Of a DNA stretch of 64,000 nt, positions 11,695 to 24,379 are shown piece by piece. Position numbers and translations under genes: made by a program. Within the stretch, counting starts at the first letter, position 1. Each line of letters starts with the position of its first letter. The notes beneath the pieces were generated by a model that saw only the letters and a program-made list of their open reading frames with translations, ran no database searches and had not been told where the DNA came from. Source of the DNA: Artocarpus heterophyllus (lineage: Eukaryota > Streptophyta > Magnoliopsida > Rosales > Moraceae); the NCBI GenBank assembly GCA_025403435.1, contig CM046338.1:23706392-23770391 (forward strand), read 5' to 3'.

Positions 11695-13350
11695 ATTGGT
11701 ATTAGAGCCATGGTTTTTTACATAAATTTATGAGTTTGTGATCATGTTATATGTATAAATTTTATGATCTTCCTCTCTCTTTTGCTTGAATTTAATTTTA
11801 TAGAGAGTTGGCACTCTAGGTTTCCATATATTATATATGTTGTTATGGATTATGTGGTGAATGTTTATTAATTAATTATAGATGATTAAATCATTATTTA
11901 ATTAATTATTAATTAATTAATTTATATCGGTTATGGTTCCTTAGAGGCTGGAATGTGTATCTAGGTTTTTCATGTAATTAGATGGCGGACTATCATCTCC
12001 GTCTAGGAATTATTATTTAGTTATAAATTTGTAAGAATTTTGTAATTAAATAATTATTCAGAGAAGACGGATCTAGAAGATTGATGATGATGCTCCAAGG
12101 TATTTCCTGAGTCTCTAATTTTATGTTTTTGAATTGTTGAAAATAAAATTGATAATTGCATTTAAAATTGTATTTTCCTGGAATGGAGATTTCTACTCGG
12201 TCGGCATGTCGAACCTCACAGTTTGGTAGGCCGATGGTCGCAGATCGGCAGGCTAGACTTGTGGTTTGGCAGACCGTCAGTGGAGTAGAAATCAGCTGGC
12301 TCTACCGACAAGCTGAACTTTCATGGGTCAGTAGGCCAATCCTCTTGATCGGCAGGCCGATGAAGGATGACCAGCAAGCCGCTCACCCAGATCGGCCTGC
12401 CGACCGAGAGCTGGAAAATTTCTGGAAAAGGTGTAGTTTTTTCGATGCAGTTTTAATTTTATTTTTGGGACAATTCTGAGAAACAATAAATTTGGATATG
12501 ACTGGAAATATGAAGTGTTCAATTCATACAAGATTGAAGACTTGAAGATGAAATTACATGAAGAAGGATACAGCTTGAGGATTCAAGGATGAAGAATCGA
12601 TAATATGTCTCGATTATTCTCTTGTAATCTTAGTGTTCTATTCTCTAGGGTAGAGCCATAATATTACGGTTATATATTATTTTGCTTGTTTGCATTATAA
12701 TATGATTTGCCATGTATATTAATAACACGTCATATAGAATAGGAAGTGCCGCTCATATTAAAATTCTTCATGCATATTCTTAAAATAAAACCTTGATTTC
12801 AAAAGATTGAATGGGAGAAGGTTTTCGAAGAGAGAACCTAAGGCCTCCATTATTGGTCCATAGGCAGAACATGGTGGTCCTAACCCCTTGGAAGGGATTT
12901 CTATTATGTACTAGATTGGATCTCTAAGAGGATAAAAAATTTTAGCATGATTTATGGTTGCACACTTCTAGGTGGTGATTATAAATCATGGATAAAATAT
13001 TGAAACGATGGTTATACACTCACGTTAATTTTATTATTAACCTCCCCTAGGAGCTCTGTTAATAAAATTAATGGCCAAAGAAATGATTATTAATATATGC
13101 TGGATCATACGGGTCCTAGATGGCATATATTAATCAGGAGGGGATCCGTGTTCTTGATTGAATTTGGCATGACTCTCCTAGGAGCTTGTTGAATTTTGAG
13201 TTGGGAATTATCATTGTAAGGTTGTGATATTTTCAAGGTTTTTACACATAAACACATTTGTATAATTTTTTACATGATTGTGTTATCTTACTAAATTATT
13301 ATCATATGTTTACTTATGTTTGGTATATGATTCTTTATTGCAGATTAAAA
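11695..13350 (+). other. Long 5' leader of copy A
   Basis: This non-coding leader of about 1.65 kb lies between the LTR and gag. At 12192-12410 it carries about nine units of a TCGGCAGGCCGA-type quasi-palindrome. CCTAGG palindromes occur at 13046-13051 and 13177-13182, the first between arms of an imperfect TTAATTTTATTA stem. It ends with a splice-acceptor-like TTTATTGCAG at 13334-13343, just before the gag start. The open frame at 12156-12479 only reads through the repeat cluster and is not considered a gene. Confidence 0.75.
11697..11713 (+). other. Primer-binding site of copy A (initiator tRNA-Met type)
   Basis: TGGTATTAGAGCCATGG begins two bases after the LTR end. It is complementary to the 3' end of plant initiator tRNA-Met except for one C-to-T change in the usual TGGTATCAGAGC core. 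It would prime minus-strand DNA synthesis. Confidence 0.9.
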
Positions 13351-14134
13351 ATGTCTAAAAAAGCTTAATCATTGATACTTGACAAAAACCTATTAATCGG
13401 TGAGAACTATAATGATTAGAAATGGAACCTAGATATCGTCTTGTCCTTTGAATATGTATTGAAAACTCCTTGTCCTCCTGAGCCTATGGGAGACTCAATT
13501 AATGAGCAATTCCAAGCGTATGATCACTGGAAAGATGCTAATGATCAGGCCCGCTGCTATGTTATGGCAAGCATAACAATGTGCTGCAGGCTCAACATCA
13601 GGATTATGAGACTGCAAAGCAGATCTTGGATAATCTTGAAGATATGTTTGGAGGCCAAGCCATAACAAAGCTGGCAAGGGGTGCTTCAGAAACTTCTAAA
13701 CTATAGACAGAGGTTGGGGACATCTGTAAAGGAGCATATAATATTGGCCATGGGTTACCTCACTGAGGCTCAAACCAATGGAGCTGACATCGATGCTGAA
13801 ACTCAGATGACTATGGTCTTTGAGACTTTGTCTAAGGAATTTATTCCGTTTAGAGCTACTTTTAATTTAAGCAATAGACAAGATATGACCTTAACAGAAC
13901 TGATGAAACAATTACAGAAGTTTGAACTGCTGACAGGGAGTCTCCTGCGGGTGGTGGGCCAACATAGTAGCTGCTTTTGGTTCCAATCCGAACTCTGGGA
14001 ATGGAAAGAAGCAACGGGCCAAGAACGGGAAGTCTTATATTCCTGCTACTACCAAGAGCAAGAACAAGAAGAAGAACCCAAAGAAACTTAAGTGCTTCTT
14101 TTGTGGAAAGGTCGGGCATATTAAGAAGCATTGC
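13351..14134 (+). pseudogene. Gag of copy A, broken
   Basis: The start ATG at 13351 matches the conserved family start (MSK), and a TAA follows at codon 6 (13366-13368). Gag of the UBN2 type then runs in the same frame, including GYLTEAQTNGADIDAETQMT (about 13756-13815), until a one- to two-base loss near 13937. The CCHC knuckle CFFCGKVGHIKKHC is readable in a second frame at 14093-14134. The product would be the nucleocapsid precursor that packages element RNA, but no continuous frame survives. Confidence 0.85.
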
Positions 14135-14760
14135 AAGGACTTCCTTTCCAAAGGAGGTAGGTGTGATCTTCAGTATTTAGAAACTTGTTTGGTTGAGGAA
14201 TCCAGTGACATCTGGGTCATAGATTCCAATACAACTAATCATGTTTATGTTTCTCTGCAGGAGTTCAAAGTAACAAGAAGTCTGCTGCATGAAGACTTCA
14301 TGCTTCGGATGGGCGATGGATCCTTAGTCTCACCGGAAGCAGTGGGAGACGTCCATCTCTATTTTGATAATTATCGAAATTTATTTCTACAGGATTGTTT
14401 TTATGTTCCTAACTTTAAAAGGAATTTAATTTCTATAGCTTGTTTATTTAAAGACTCCTACTTGGTTTCTTTTAATGATAAAGTGGTGATTCATAAAAAC
14501 AAATCTTTTATCTGTTCTGGATGGATGCAAAATAATCAATATTTTATCAAACCAAAGACGGACTTATTGCTTAATGCTGAGATGAATGATAATAACTTTA
14601 AAAGACTTAAAACTTCTCACTCTAATAAGACTTATCTTTGGCATTTGCGCCTTGGTCATATTAATCTGAATAGGATTCAAAGGTTGGTAAAGGATGGACC
14701 TTTAAGTCACTTAAAGGTAGAATCTATACCTCAATGTGAATCTTGTTTGGAGGGTAAAAT
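14135..14760 (+). pseudogene. Protease and start of integrase of copy A, cut by copy B
   Basis: The frame opened at the zinc knuckle continues through the aspartic protease region. The usual DSG active-site triplet is changed to DSN at 14222-14230. The integrase zinc-binding region follows, with HLRLGHINLNRI and CESCLEGK at its end. Copy B's LTR begins at 14761 in the middle of the integrase. The duplicated target AAAAT is at 14756-14760, and the coding sequence resumes at 23873. Confidence 0.85.
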
Positions 14761-16641
14761 TGTTGGAAACAAAGTGCGCAGCGGAATTTTAAAAAAAAAT
14801 TTTCATCAGAGTAATTTCCAAAACACAAGTTTGACATGTTATATGTATAAATTAGACAGATCTTACTAACCTCTGTGCGACGAAGAACCTCCGTAACCTG
14901 TGTAGAGAAGTAATGTTCCAGAAGAGCCTCAACCAACTGGTCTTCTTTGCTATTATCTATCCACAACCGGAGTGAGTGTGGGCTCACATGTACAGCTCTT
15001 CCACCGGTGACTCTCCTTCCAACCAATAGAGAGAACCCAAAGCTAATGTTTGTGATTTGTGAACAAAAGCTCTCAGGGAGTTTCCAGATGCTCACTAGAA
15101 GAGTATCACTCTTAATCTCTCAATTGATCTGAGTAAATCATGAGACTCACTCCCTTTTTATAGCTATTGGTCCAAGGGTCAGTCCTTATCAGATTAGGTC
15201 TCAAAAACTCGAAACAAAATCAAGTTCGGATCAATATCTGATAAGATCCACGTGAAAACGCGTAATCTTATCTCTCGCTGATCGGCAAGCCGAACAGCCT
15301 GATCGACAGGCCGAACAGGTCCCATTGGCAGGCCAAACACGTCATTCGACAGGCCGAACTCTGGAGAAAAAATCTCCGCGAATCTTTTATTTTTCACCCG
15401 AGATTCTAAAGGATAAAGTCACAGTTTTGATTCAAATAACCTAATAGAGAAGTTATCGGATCAAAACAAACTTTATCAAGATAATCTCTAAGAAAATAAA
15501 TCAATTCACAATAATTCTACAAGTTTATCTTGATATAATTTATCCAAAATTAAAACAACCGATAAACAGACAAGAATTATCTGATCGCAATAATTCAACA
15601 AGTTTACCTTGAACTAATTTCTTACAAAATCAATTCAACCGATAAACAAACATGAATTATTTGATTCTTACAAATTTTAAACCAATTTGATAAATCCGAC
15701 ATAAGTCACCAATTATTGGAAAAGCACGCCGTGTCGTTACAGGATTTTGTGAGCTAGCAAAGGGGACCAAAATGGACCTATAAAGTTCAAGCTCATGATA
15801 ATTATGAAACCCAATATCCCCGATATACATTTCACAATTATTAACTCCAACGCTACTCCACTAAAAGCTTTGAGCTGCACTCTCAAACTTTATAGAATTG
15901 CGAAGCTCGTGTAGCTAAGTCTCCATGACATATCATAGTGTATCGTATCCCCATATGATCATCCATAATCGGCTTGAGGACAAGTTTTGTCTTACCTTCC
16001 CGATTATTTTTATCTTACGTTCCATTGTCTCACCATTAGAAAACTTACCATCCAAAGCTAGTATACCATTCGGTTACACCTATGTATCCAAATGGTTGAG
16101 CGCTCCAGTTTTTCAATTACAAGACAACGCATATAAGAGGATATCATTACTCCTAAAGAGGAGTTGTGGATTCCATATCTATGAATAACAAGTCTACGCT
16201 ATCAAGAGTCATGCCTCCAATGTCCCGATCAATTCACTTTATGTTCCGATCCAACACATCGTCACCTATGACAACGTGGCAATGTTTCTATTCATGCAGT
16301 CCAACTCCGATGGTCAAGACAAACCATCTCCCATAAGGGATATAGACAACATAACAATCTTTACATGAATAAAGCACCCAACTTTATTCCCTCGATTGTG
16401 GATCATATGTTTTAGACCATCACCTCAAGAATTGTGTCTTCCGCATAATCAGTCCATCATATGCCTAATTCTTAAGGTTTAGACTTACAGTCTCAGACTA
16501 CTGTTTGCTTATCATACTTTCAACAAATATGAACGTAAAGAGGACAAGATTTAGTATATATAAATGAATAAATTCTTTATTGATAAAAATGTCTCCAAAA
16601 ACGTATTACATTTTTACTCCTTAGGGCATACATGTCTAACA
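14761..16641 (-). repeat. 3' LTR of copy B
   Basis: Read on the minus strand it runs TGTTAGACATG...TTCCAACA. It is 1881 bp and lacks about 170 bp near 16212 that the other LTR keeps. Four quasi-palindromic TCGGCAGGCCGA-type units lie at 15268-15362, and a TATA box (minus strand) at 15153-15162. Confidence 0.9.
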
Positions 16642-16652
16642 ATCTCCCACTT
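16642..16652 (-). other. Polypurine tract of copy B
   Basis: Read on the minus strand, AAGTGGGAGAT abuts the 3' LTR. It is the presumed primer site for plus-strand DNA synthesis, and the same tract is found beside the 3' LTRs of A, C and D. Confidence 0.8.
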
Positions 16653-16655
16653 GCA

Positions 16656-18286
16656 CTAAGTGAGTAAATACAGCAAATTTTGCATTCCCATAGCTTCCAC
16701 TTGCCTCTCGAAGACTCTCCCAGTGAGTGTCTTCGTAAATAGATCAGCTAAATTGTCCTCTGACGCGATCTTGCACATCGTGACATGCCTGCCCTCAACG
16801 AAGTCCTTCATCACATGATACTTCCGATCAATATGCTTACTCTTCTTGTGAAATATTGGTTCCTTAGCATTAGCTACAGCTTCACTATTATCACAGTACA
16901 GTGATACCACTTTATCTATACCAGGAACTACCTCAAGATCCCCAAGGAACTTGCGGAGCCACATTGCTTCTTTTGAAGCATCACTAGCCGCCAAACTACT
17001 CGGCCTCCATCGTTGAATCCGTAGTGCAATCTTGCTTCGCACTTCTCCAACTGATGGCACCGCCTCCTAGAGTAAACACAAACCCCAAAGTTGATTTCCT
17101 AGAATCCAGACAGGATTGAAAATTTGAATCAGTGTATCCTAGTGGAGTTAAATCCTCACCTGAATGCACAAGCATATACCCTCGGGTCCTTCTCAGGTAC
17201 TTGAAAATATGCTTTACCGTAACCCAATGGTTCGGTCCTTGATCCACCTGAAATCGACTTACAATCCCGACCGCATAGCTAATATCCGGTCGTGTGCAAA
17301 GCATGGCATACATGAGACCACCCACTGCCGAAGCATAAGGCACCTTCTTCATGTATTCTCTTTCTTCATAAGACTTTGGAGAGTCTTTCTTAGAAAGAGT
17401 GATTCCAGACCTAGATGGTTGCCCACCTTTCTTGGAATCCTGCATTTGCAAACCTCCTAAGAATTTTATCAATGTTGCCGGCCTAAGACAAAGCTATCAT
17501 TTTGTTCTTCCTATCCCGAAAGATCTGGATACCGAGAACAAAATTAGCCTCACCTATGTCCTTCATGTCAAACTACTTGGTCAACCATAATTTGACCGAT
17601 GACAATGCCCCAACGTTATTGCCAATTAGCAGAATGTCATCTACATAGAGCAGTAGAAAAACCACCTTCCAGTCCTTAATGTGTTTGTAAACACATGGTT
17701 CATCCACATTTTGTGAGAGCCCAAAAGTCTTGATCACTTGATCAAATCTTATGTTCCAAGAAAGAGAAGCCTGCTTAAGTCTATAAATAGACTTTAGCAG
17801 CTTACAAACGTTACCCGCTTGACCCGCGACCTTGAACCTGTCTGGTTGTTCCATATAAATGGACTCATCAAGATAGCCATTCAGAAAAGCCGTCTTGACA
17901 TCCATCTGCCAAATCTCATAGTCGAGCGCGGTAGCTATGGACAAGAGAATCTGGATGGACTTAAGCATGGCTACAGGCGAAAAGGTTTCCTTATAATCGA
18001 TTCCTTCCTTTTGCGTATAACCCTTAGTTACCAGTCTAGCCTTAAAGGTTTTGACCTTTCCATCCACTCCACTTTTCCTCTTGTAGATCCACTTAGACCC
18101 AAAGGGTTTTACCCCTTCGGGAAGATCGACAGGCTCCCAGACCCGATTGGTCTCCATAGAGTTCATCTCAATGTTCATGGCCTCTATCCAGAGTCTTGAA
18201 TCGACATCCTCAATAGCTTCTGCATAAGTATAAGGATCCCTATCGTGTTCATCCGGTTCAGCCAAGAAGACCTCCTCGTTGAACAT
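16656..18286 (-). pseudogene. Reverse transcriptase and RNase H of copy B, frameshifted
   Basis: Minus-strand frames show the copia RT with an intact YVDD catalytic box (17642-17653 region), preceded by [20 protein letters not shown] and followed by an RNase H with STMEAE and CDNS motifs. A frameshift lies at about 16998, between EAE and the following alanines. Another break near 17470-17573 separates RT from the connection domain. Enzymatic boxes remain, but the frame is not continuous. Confidence 0.85.
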
Positions 18287-19640
18287 ATACCTTTCAAGGA
18301 ACTCTCCTCAAGGAAAGTTGCATTAGTTGAAACCACGACTTTATTTTCCTTTGGGTTATAAAAATAACCCCCTTTAGTCCCTTTTGGATATCCTACAAAC
18401 ACGCAAACTTTCGAACAGTGCTTCCAACTTATTTGGATCCTTAAACAAGACCTGAGCTGGACATCCCCATATGCGAATATGGTTTAAGGATGTCTTCGTC
18501 TTGTCCACAACTCGTGAGGAGTTTTAGGGACCGATTTTGAAGGCACATTGTTCAAAAGATAACATGCGGTTTGTAGTGCATATCCCCAACAGGATAAAGG
18601 CAATGATGAATAAGTCATCATGGACCAAATCATGTCCAACAAAGTCCTATTCCTTCTCTCCGCTACTCCATTCTGCTGCAGAGTGCCCGGCACAGTCAAA
18701 TGGGATAAAATCCCATTCTCTAACAAGTGTCCGAAGAACTCATCAGAAAGGTATTCCCCACCTCGATCAGATCAAAGTGCCTTTATGGGTCTACCCAATT
18801 GCTTTTCCACTTCAGCCTGAAACTCCCTGAACTTATCATAAGTTTTCGCTTTTGTGATGCATCAGGTACACATACCCATATCTTGAGTAATCGTCAATAA
18901 AAGTGACGAAGTACTCGTACCCTCCTTGTGCCCGGATGTTCATCGGTCCGCAAACATCACTATGCACAAGTTCTAGAACCCCTTCGGCCCTATTGCCCTT
19001 AGACCCATATGGTCTTTTGTCATTTTACCCTCCAAACAAGATTTACATTGAGGTATAGATTCCACCTTTAAATGACTTAAAGGTCCATCGCTTACCAACC
19101 TTTGAATCCTATTTAGGTTAATATGGCCAAGGCGCAAATGCCAAAGATAAGTCTTATTAGAGCGAGAAGTTTTAAGTCTTTTTGAGTCATTATCATTTAT
19201 CTCAGCATTAAGCAATAAGTCCATCTTAGGTTTAATAAAATATAGATTATTTTACATCCAACCAGAACAGATAAAAGATTTGTTTTTACGAATCATCACT
19301 TTTTCATTAAAAGATACCATGTAGGAGTCTTTAAATAAAGAAGATATAGAAATTAAATTCCTTTTAAATCTAGGAACATAAAAACAATCTCGTAAAATTA
19401 AATTCCTATAATTATCAAAGTAAAGATAGACATCTCCCACTGCTTTCGCTGAGACCAAGGATCCATCGCCCATCCGAAGCGTTAAGTCTTCACTGTAGCA
19501 GACTTCTCATTTCTTTGAATCCCCGCAGAGAAACACAAACATGATTAGTTGCACTGGAATCTATGACCCAGATGTCATTGGATTCCTCAACCAAACAAGT
19601 TTCTAAATATAGAAGATCACACCTACCTCCCTTGGAAAAG
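18287..19640 (-). pseudogene. Protease and integrase of copy B, broken
   Basis: The protease triplet is DSS instead of DSG (19553-19561). The integrase zinc region (HLRLGHINLNRI) and the first catalytic region around HSDVCGP are readable. A TGA (at about 18773-18775) replaces an arginine codon just before the second catalytic aspartate, and the same stop is found in copy D. The later [10 protein letters not shown] box is intact. About 160 bp of the segment linking integrase to RT is deleted near 18285. Confidence 0.8.
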
Positions 19641-20445
19641 AAGTCCTTGCAATGCTTTTTATATGCCCAACCTTACCACAGAAGAAGCACTTAAGCTTCT
19701 TTGGGTTCTTCTTCTTCTTCTTCTTGCTCTTGGTAGCAGCAGGAATAAAAGACTTCCCGTTCTTGGCCCGTTGCTTTTTTCCATTCCTAGAGTTAGGATT
19801 GGAACCAGAAGCAGCTTCCATGTTGGCCTCACCACTAGCAAGAGACTCCCTGATCAGCAGTTCGAACTCCTGTAACAGTTTCTTTAGTTTTGTCAAGGTC
19901 ATATCCCATCTTTTACTTAAATTAAAAGTAGCTCTAAACGGAATAAATTCCTTCGAAAGAGTCTCAAAGACCATACTCATCTGAGTTTCAGCATCGATGT
20001 CAGCTCCATTGGTTTGAGCCTCAGTGAGGTAACCCATGACCAACATCATGTGCTCCTTTACAGATGTCCTCGGTCTCCATCTACAGTTTAAGAGTTTTCG
20101 AAGTGCCCCATGCCGCTTTGTTATGGCCTAGCCTCCAAAAATGTCCTCAAGATTATCCAAGATCTGCTTCACAGTCTCATAATCATGATGTTGAGCCTGC
20201 AGCATGTTGTTCATGCTAGCCATAACATAACAGCGGGCCTAATCATTAGCATCTTTCTAGCGATCGTATGCTTGGAATTGCTTATTACTTGAGTCTCCCG
20301 TAGGCTCGGGAGGACAAGGGGTTGTCAGTACATATTTCAGTTTCTTAAAGGATCGGACAATGTCCAGGTTTCGTTTCCAATCGTTATAATTCTCACTTGT
20401 TAATTGGTTTTTGTCAAGTATCGATGATAAAGCATTTTTAGACAT
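19641..20445 (-). pseudogene. Gag of copy B
   Basis: The start ATG (CAT at 20443-20445) gives MSKNALSSILDKNQLT, the family gag start. The UBN2-type gag continues past an interruption near 20100-20257 (frameshift or stop) to a lysine-rich tract and the CFFCGKVGHIK zinc knuckle near 19646-19690. After the knuckle the frame is lost. The role would have been RNA packaging. Confidence 0.85.
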
Positions 20446-22131
20446 TTTCAATCTACAATAAAGAATCATATGCCAAACATAAGCAAACATATATAATAAT
20501 TTAGTAAGATATCACAATCATGTAAAATCATACAAATGTGTTTATGTGTCAAAACCTTGAAAATATCACAACCTTACAACGATAATTCCCAACTTAGAAT
20601 TCAACAAGCTCGTAGGGGAGTCATGCCAAATTCAATCAGGAACACGGATCCCCTCCTGATTAATATATGCCATCTAGGACCCGTATGATCCAGCATATAC
20701 TAATAATCGTTTCTTTGGCCATTAATTTTATTAACAGAGCTCCAAGGGGAGGTTAATAATAAAATTAACATGAGTGTATAACCACCGTTTTAATATTTTA
20801 TCCATGATTTATAATCACCACCTAGGGGTGTGCAACCATAAATCACACTAAAATACCTTATCCTTTCAAAGATCCAATCTAGTACATGATAGAAATCCCT
20901 TCCTAAGGGTCGGGACCACCATGTTCTTCCTATGGACCAACGATGGAGGCCTTAGGTCCACTCTTCGAAAACCTTCTGCTACTCAATCTTTTGAAATCAA
21001 GGTTTTATTTTAAAATTATGCATGAACAATTTTAATATGAGCGACACTTCCTATTCTATATGACATGTTATCAATTTACATGTAAATCATATTATAATAC
21101 AGACAAGCAAAGCAATCAAGCAAAGCTACAAGCAAAATAATAATAACCGTAATATTATGGTTCCACCCTAGAGAATAGAAAACTAAGATTACAAGAGAAT
21201 AATCGAGACATTTATCGATTCTTCATCCTTGAATCCTCAAGTTGTATCCTTCTTCATGCAATACCCATCTTCAAGTCTTCAATCCCATATGAATCAAATA
21301 CTTCATATTTCCGGTCGTATCCAAATTAAATGTTTCTTATAATCGTCTCAAAAATAAAATTAAAACTACACCAAAAAATTGTACCTTTTCTGGACACTTG
21401 GCAGCTCTCTGTCGGTAGGCTGATTTGGATGATCGGCCTGCCGGTCATGCTTCATCGGCCTGCCGATCTAATACATCAGTCTGTTGATGCATGAAAGTTT
21501 GGCCTGCCGAAGAGCACCCCAATTTCTGCCCCACTGTCACTCTGTCGGACCACACGTCCAGCCTGTTGATCTGTGACCGTCGGCCTGCCGAACTGTGACG
21601 TCCGGCATGCCGATCGAGCAGAAAACCCTCATTCCAGAAAATACAATTTTAATGCAATTCATCAATTTTATTTTCAACAATTCAAAAACATAAAATTAGA
21701 AACTCAGGAAATACCTGGAGGCACCATCATCTATCCTTCAAGATCCGACTTCTCGTTCCGTCTTCTCCAAATAATCATTTAATTACAAAATTCTTAAAAA
21801 ATTTAAAATTAAATAACAATTCCTAGAGGGAGATGATAGTCCGCCATCTAATTACATGAAAAACCTTGATACACATTCTAACCTCTAAGGAACCATAGCC
21901 GGTATGAATGAATTAATTAATAATAATTAAACAACGATTTAATCAACCATAATTAATTAATAAACATTCACCATATAATCCATGACAACATATATATTAT
22001 ATAGAAACCTAGAGTGCCTTCTCTCTACAAAATTCAATTCAAGCATAGGAGAGATTAAGATCACAAATTTTATGCATATAACATGATCACAAACTTGCAA
22101 ATTTATATAAAAACATGTCTTTGATGCCAAT
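20446..22131 (-). other. Leader and primer-binding site of copy B
   Basis: This is a leader of about 1.69 kb between the 5' LTR and gag. The quasi-palindromic cluster is at 21408-21625. One intact CCTAGG remains at 20821-20826; the three homologous sites near 20612, 20742 and 20905 are mutated. The primer-binding site (minus strand, 22114-22129) has decayed to TGGCATCAAAGACATG. Confidence 0.75.
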
Positions 22132-23872
22132 TGTTGGAAACAAAGTGCGCAGCGGAATTTAAAATTTTTTTTTTCATCAAAGTAATTTCCAAAACATAAG
22201 TTTGACATGTTATATGTATAAATTAGACAGATCTTACTAACCTCTGTATGACGAAGAACCTCCGCAACCTGTGTAGAGAAGTAACGTTCCAGAAGAGCCT
22301 TGACCAACTAGTCTTCTTTGCTATTCTTTATCCACAATCGGAGTGAGTGTGGGCTGACACGTACAGCTCTTCCATCGGTGACTCTCCTTCCAGCCAATAG
22401 AGAGAACCCAAAGCTAATGTTCATGATTTGTGAACAAAAGCTCTCAGGGAGTTTTCAGATGCTCACTAGAAGAGTATCACTCTTAAACTCTCAATTGATC
22501 TGAGTAAATCATGAGACTCACTCCCTTTCTATAGCTATTGGTCCAGGGGTCAGTCCTCATCAGATTAGGTTTCAAAAACTCGAAACAAAATCAAGTTTGG
22601 ATCAATATCTGATAAGATCCGCGTGAAAACACATAATCTTATCTCTCGCTGATCGGCAGGCCAAATAGGCCCCATCGGCAGGCCAAACACGTCATTCGAT
22701 AGGCCAAACTTTGGAGAAAAAATCTCCGCGAATCTTTTATTTTCCACCCGAGATTCTAAAGGATAAAGTCTCAATTTTGATTCAAATAACCCAACAGAGA
22801 AGTTATCTGATCAAAACAAACTTTATCAAGATAATCTCTAAGAAAATAAATCAATTCACAATAATTCTACAAGTTTATCTTGATCTAATTTGTCCAAAAT
22901 TAAAACAACCAATAAACAGACAAGAATTATCTGATCGCAGTAATTCAACAAGTTTATCTTGAACTAATTTCTTACAAAATTAATTCAACCGATAAATAGA
23001 CATGAATTATTTGATTCTTACAAATTTTAAACCAATTTGATAAATCCGACACAAGTCACCAATTATTTGAAAAGCACGCTGTGTCGTTACGTTAATTCCA
23101 TTATCTCACCATCAGAAAACTTACCATCCAAAGATAGTATACCATTCGGTTACACCTATGTATCCAAATGGTTGACCGCTCCAGTTTTCCAATTACAGGA
23201 CAACGCATATAGGAGGATATCATTACTCCTAAAGAGGAGCTATGGATTCCATATCTATGAATAACAAGTCTACGCTATCAAGAGTCATGCCTCCAACGTA
23301 CCGGTATGCATACCACTATTGAGATGTGGGTGTCACCCTTTGGTACATCAAAAGACACAAGTCGAGATAACGGGCCCACTATTCATCTCAAGATTAAGAT
23401 ACAATACAAATGATTGTCTAAAGTGAATCAATTTACCGAGACATAATTATTAATCCAAATCAATTCACATTATGTCCCGATCCAACACGTCGTCACCTAT
23501 GACAACGTGCCAATGTTTCTATTCATAGAGTCCAACTCTGATGGTCAAGACAAACCATCTCCCATAAGGGATATAGACAACATAACAATCTTTACATGAA
23601 TATAGCGCCCAACTTTATTCCCTCGATTGCGGATCATATGTTTTAGACCGTCACCTCAAGAATCGTGTCTTCCGCATAATCAGTCCATCATATGCCCAAT
23701 TCTTATGGTTTAGACTGACAGTCTCAGACTACTGTTTGCTTATCATACACTCAACAAATATGAACGTAAAGAGGACAAGATTTGGTATATATAAAAGAAT
23801 AAATCCTTTATTGATAAAAATGTCTCCAAAAATGTATTACATTTTTACTCCTTAGGGTATATATGTCTAACA
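22132..23872 (-). repeat. 5' LTR of copy B
   Basis: This LTR is 1741 bp. About 290 bp present in the partner LTR are missing at 23090, between GTGTCGTTAC and the following TTCCATT-type block. It keeps the block near 23300-23470 that the partner lost. Three quasi-palindrome units lie at 22650-22712. Confidence 0.9.
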
Positions 23873-24379
23873 AAAATGACCAAAAAACCATTTGGGTCGA
23901 AGGACAATAGGGCTGAAGGGGTTCTAGAACTTGTGCATAGTGATGTATGCGGACCCATGAATATCCGGGCACGAAGAGGGTATGAGTACTTCGTCACTTT
24001 TATTGACGATTACTCAAGATATGGGTATGTGTACCTAATGCACCACAAAAGCGAAACTTTTGATAAGTTTAGGGAGTTTCTGGCTGAAGTGAAAAAGCAA
24101 TTGGGTAGACCCATAAAGGCACTTCGATCGGATTGAGGTAGGGGAATACCTTTCTGATAAGTTCTTAGAGCACTTATTGGAGAATGGGATTTTGTCCCAT
24201 CTGACTGCGCCGGGCACTCCGCAGTAGAATGGCGTAGCGGAGAGAAGATATAGGTCTTCGTTAGACATGATTAGGTCCAAGATGAGTTATTCATCAGTGC
24301 CTTTATCCTTTTGGGGATATGCATTACAAACCGCATGTTATCTTTTGAACAATGTGCCTTCAAAATCCGTCCCTAAAAC
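23873..24379 (+). pseudogene. Integrase core of copy A (segment between B and C)
   Basis: This directly continues the frame broken at 14760. The first catalytic region (LVHSDVCGPMN) and FVTFIDDYSRYGYVYLM are present. A TGA at 24134-24136 replaces the CGA codon that follows the RSD aspartate. A TAG at 24223-24225 replaces CAG before NGVAERR. The segment ends at copy C's LTR, with target AAAAC at 24375-24379. Confidence 0.85.

Larger units (their letters stand above)
14761..23872 (-). mobile_element. Copia retrotransposon copy B, antisense insertion in copy A
   Basis: This full-length relative of A lies on the minus strand. Its 3' LTR is at 14761-16641 and its 5' LTR at 22132-23872. The target duplication AAAAT is exact (14756-14760 and 23873-23877), and the host integrase reading resumes directly after it. 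Both LTRs carry internal deletions at different places. The coding region has frameshifts, a deletion near 18285 and stops. Confidence 0.95.

Noticed and set aside
12156..12479. 107-codon frame in the leader of copy A
   Set aside because: It only reads through the TCGGCAGGCCGA-type repeat cluster. The equivalent frames in B and D are not conserved.
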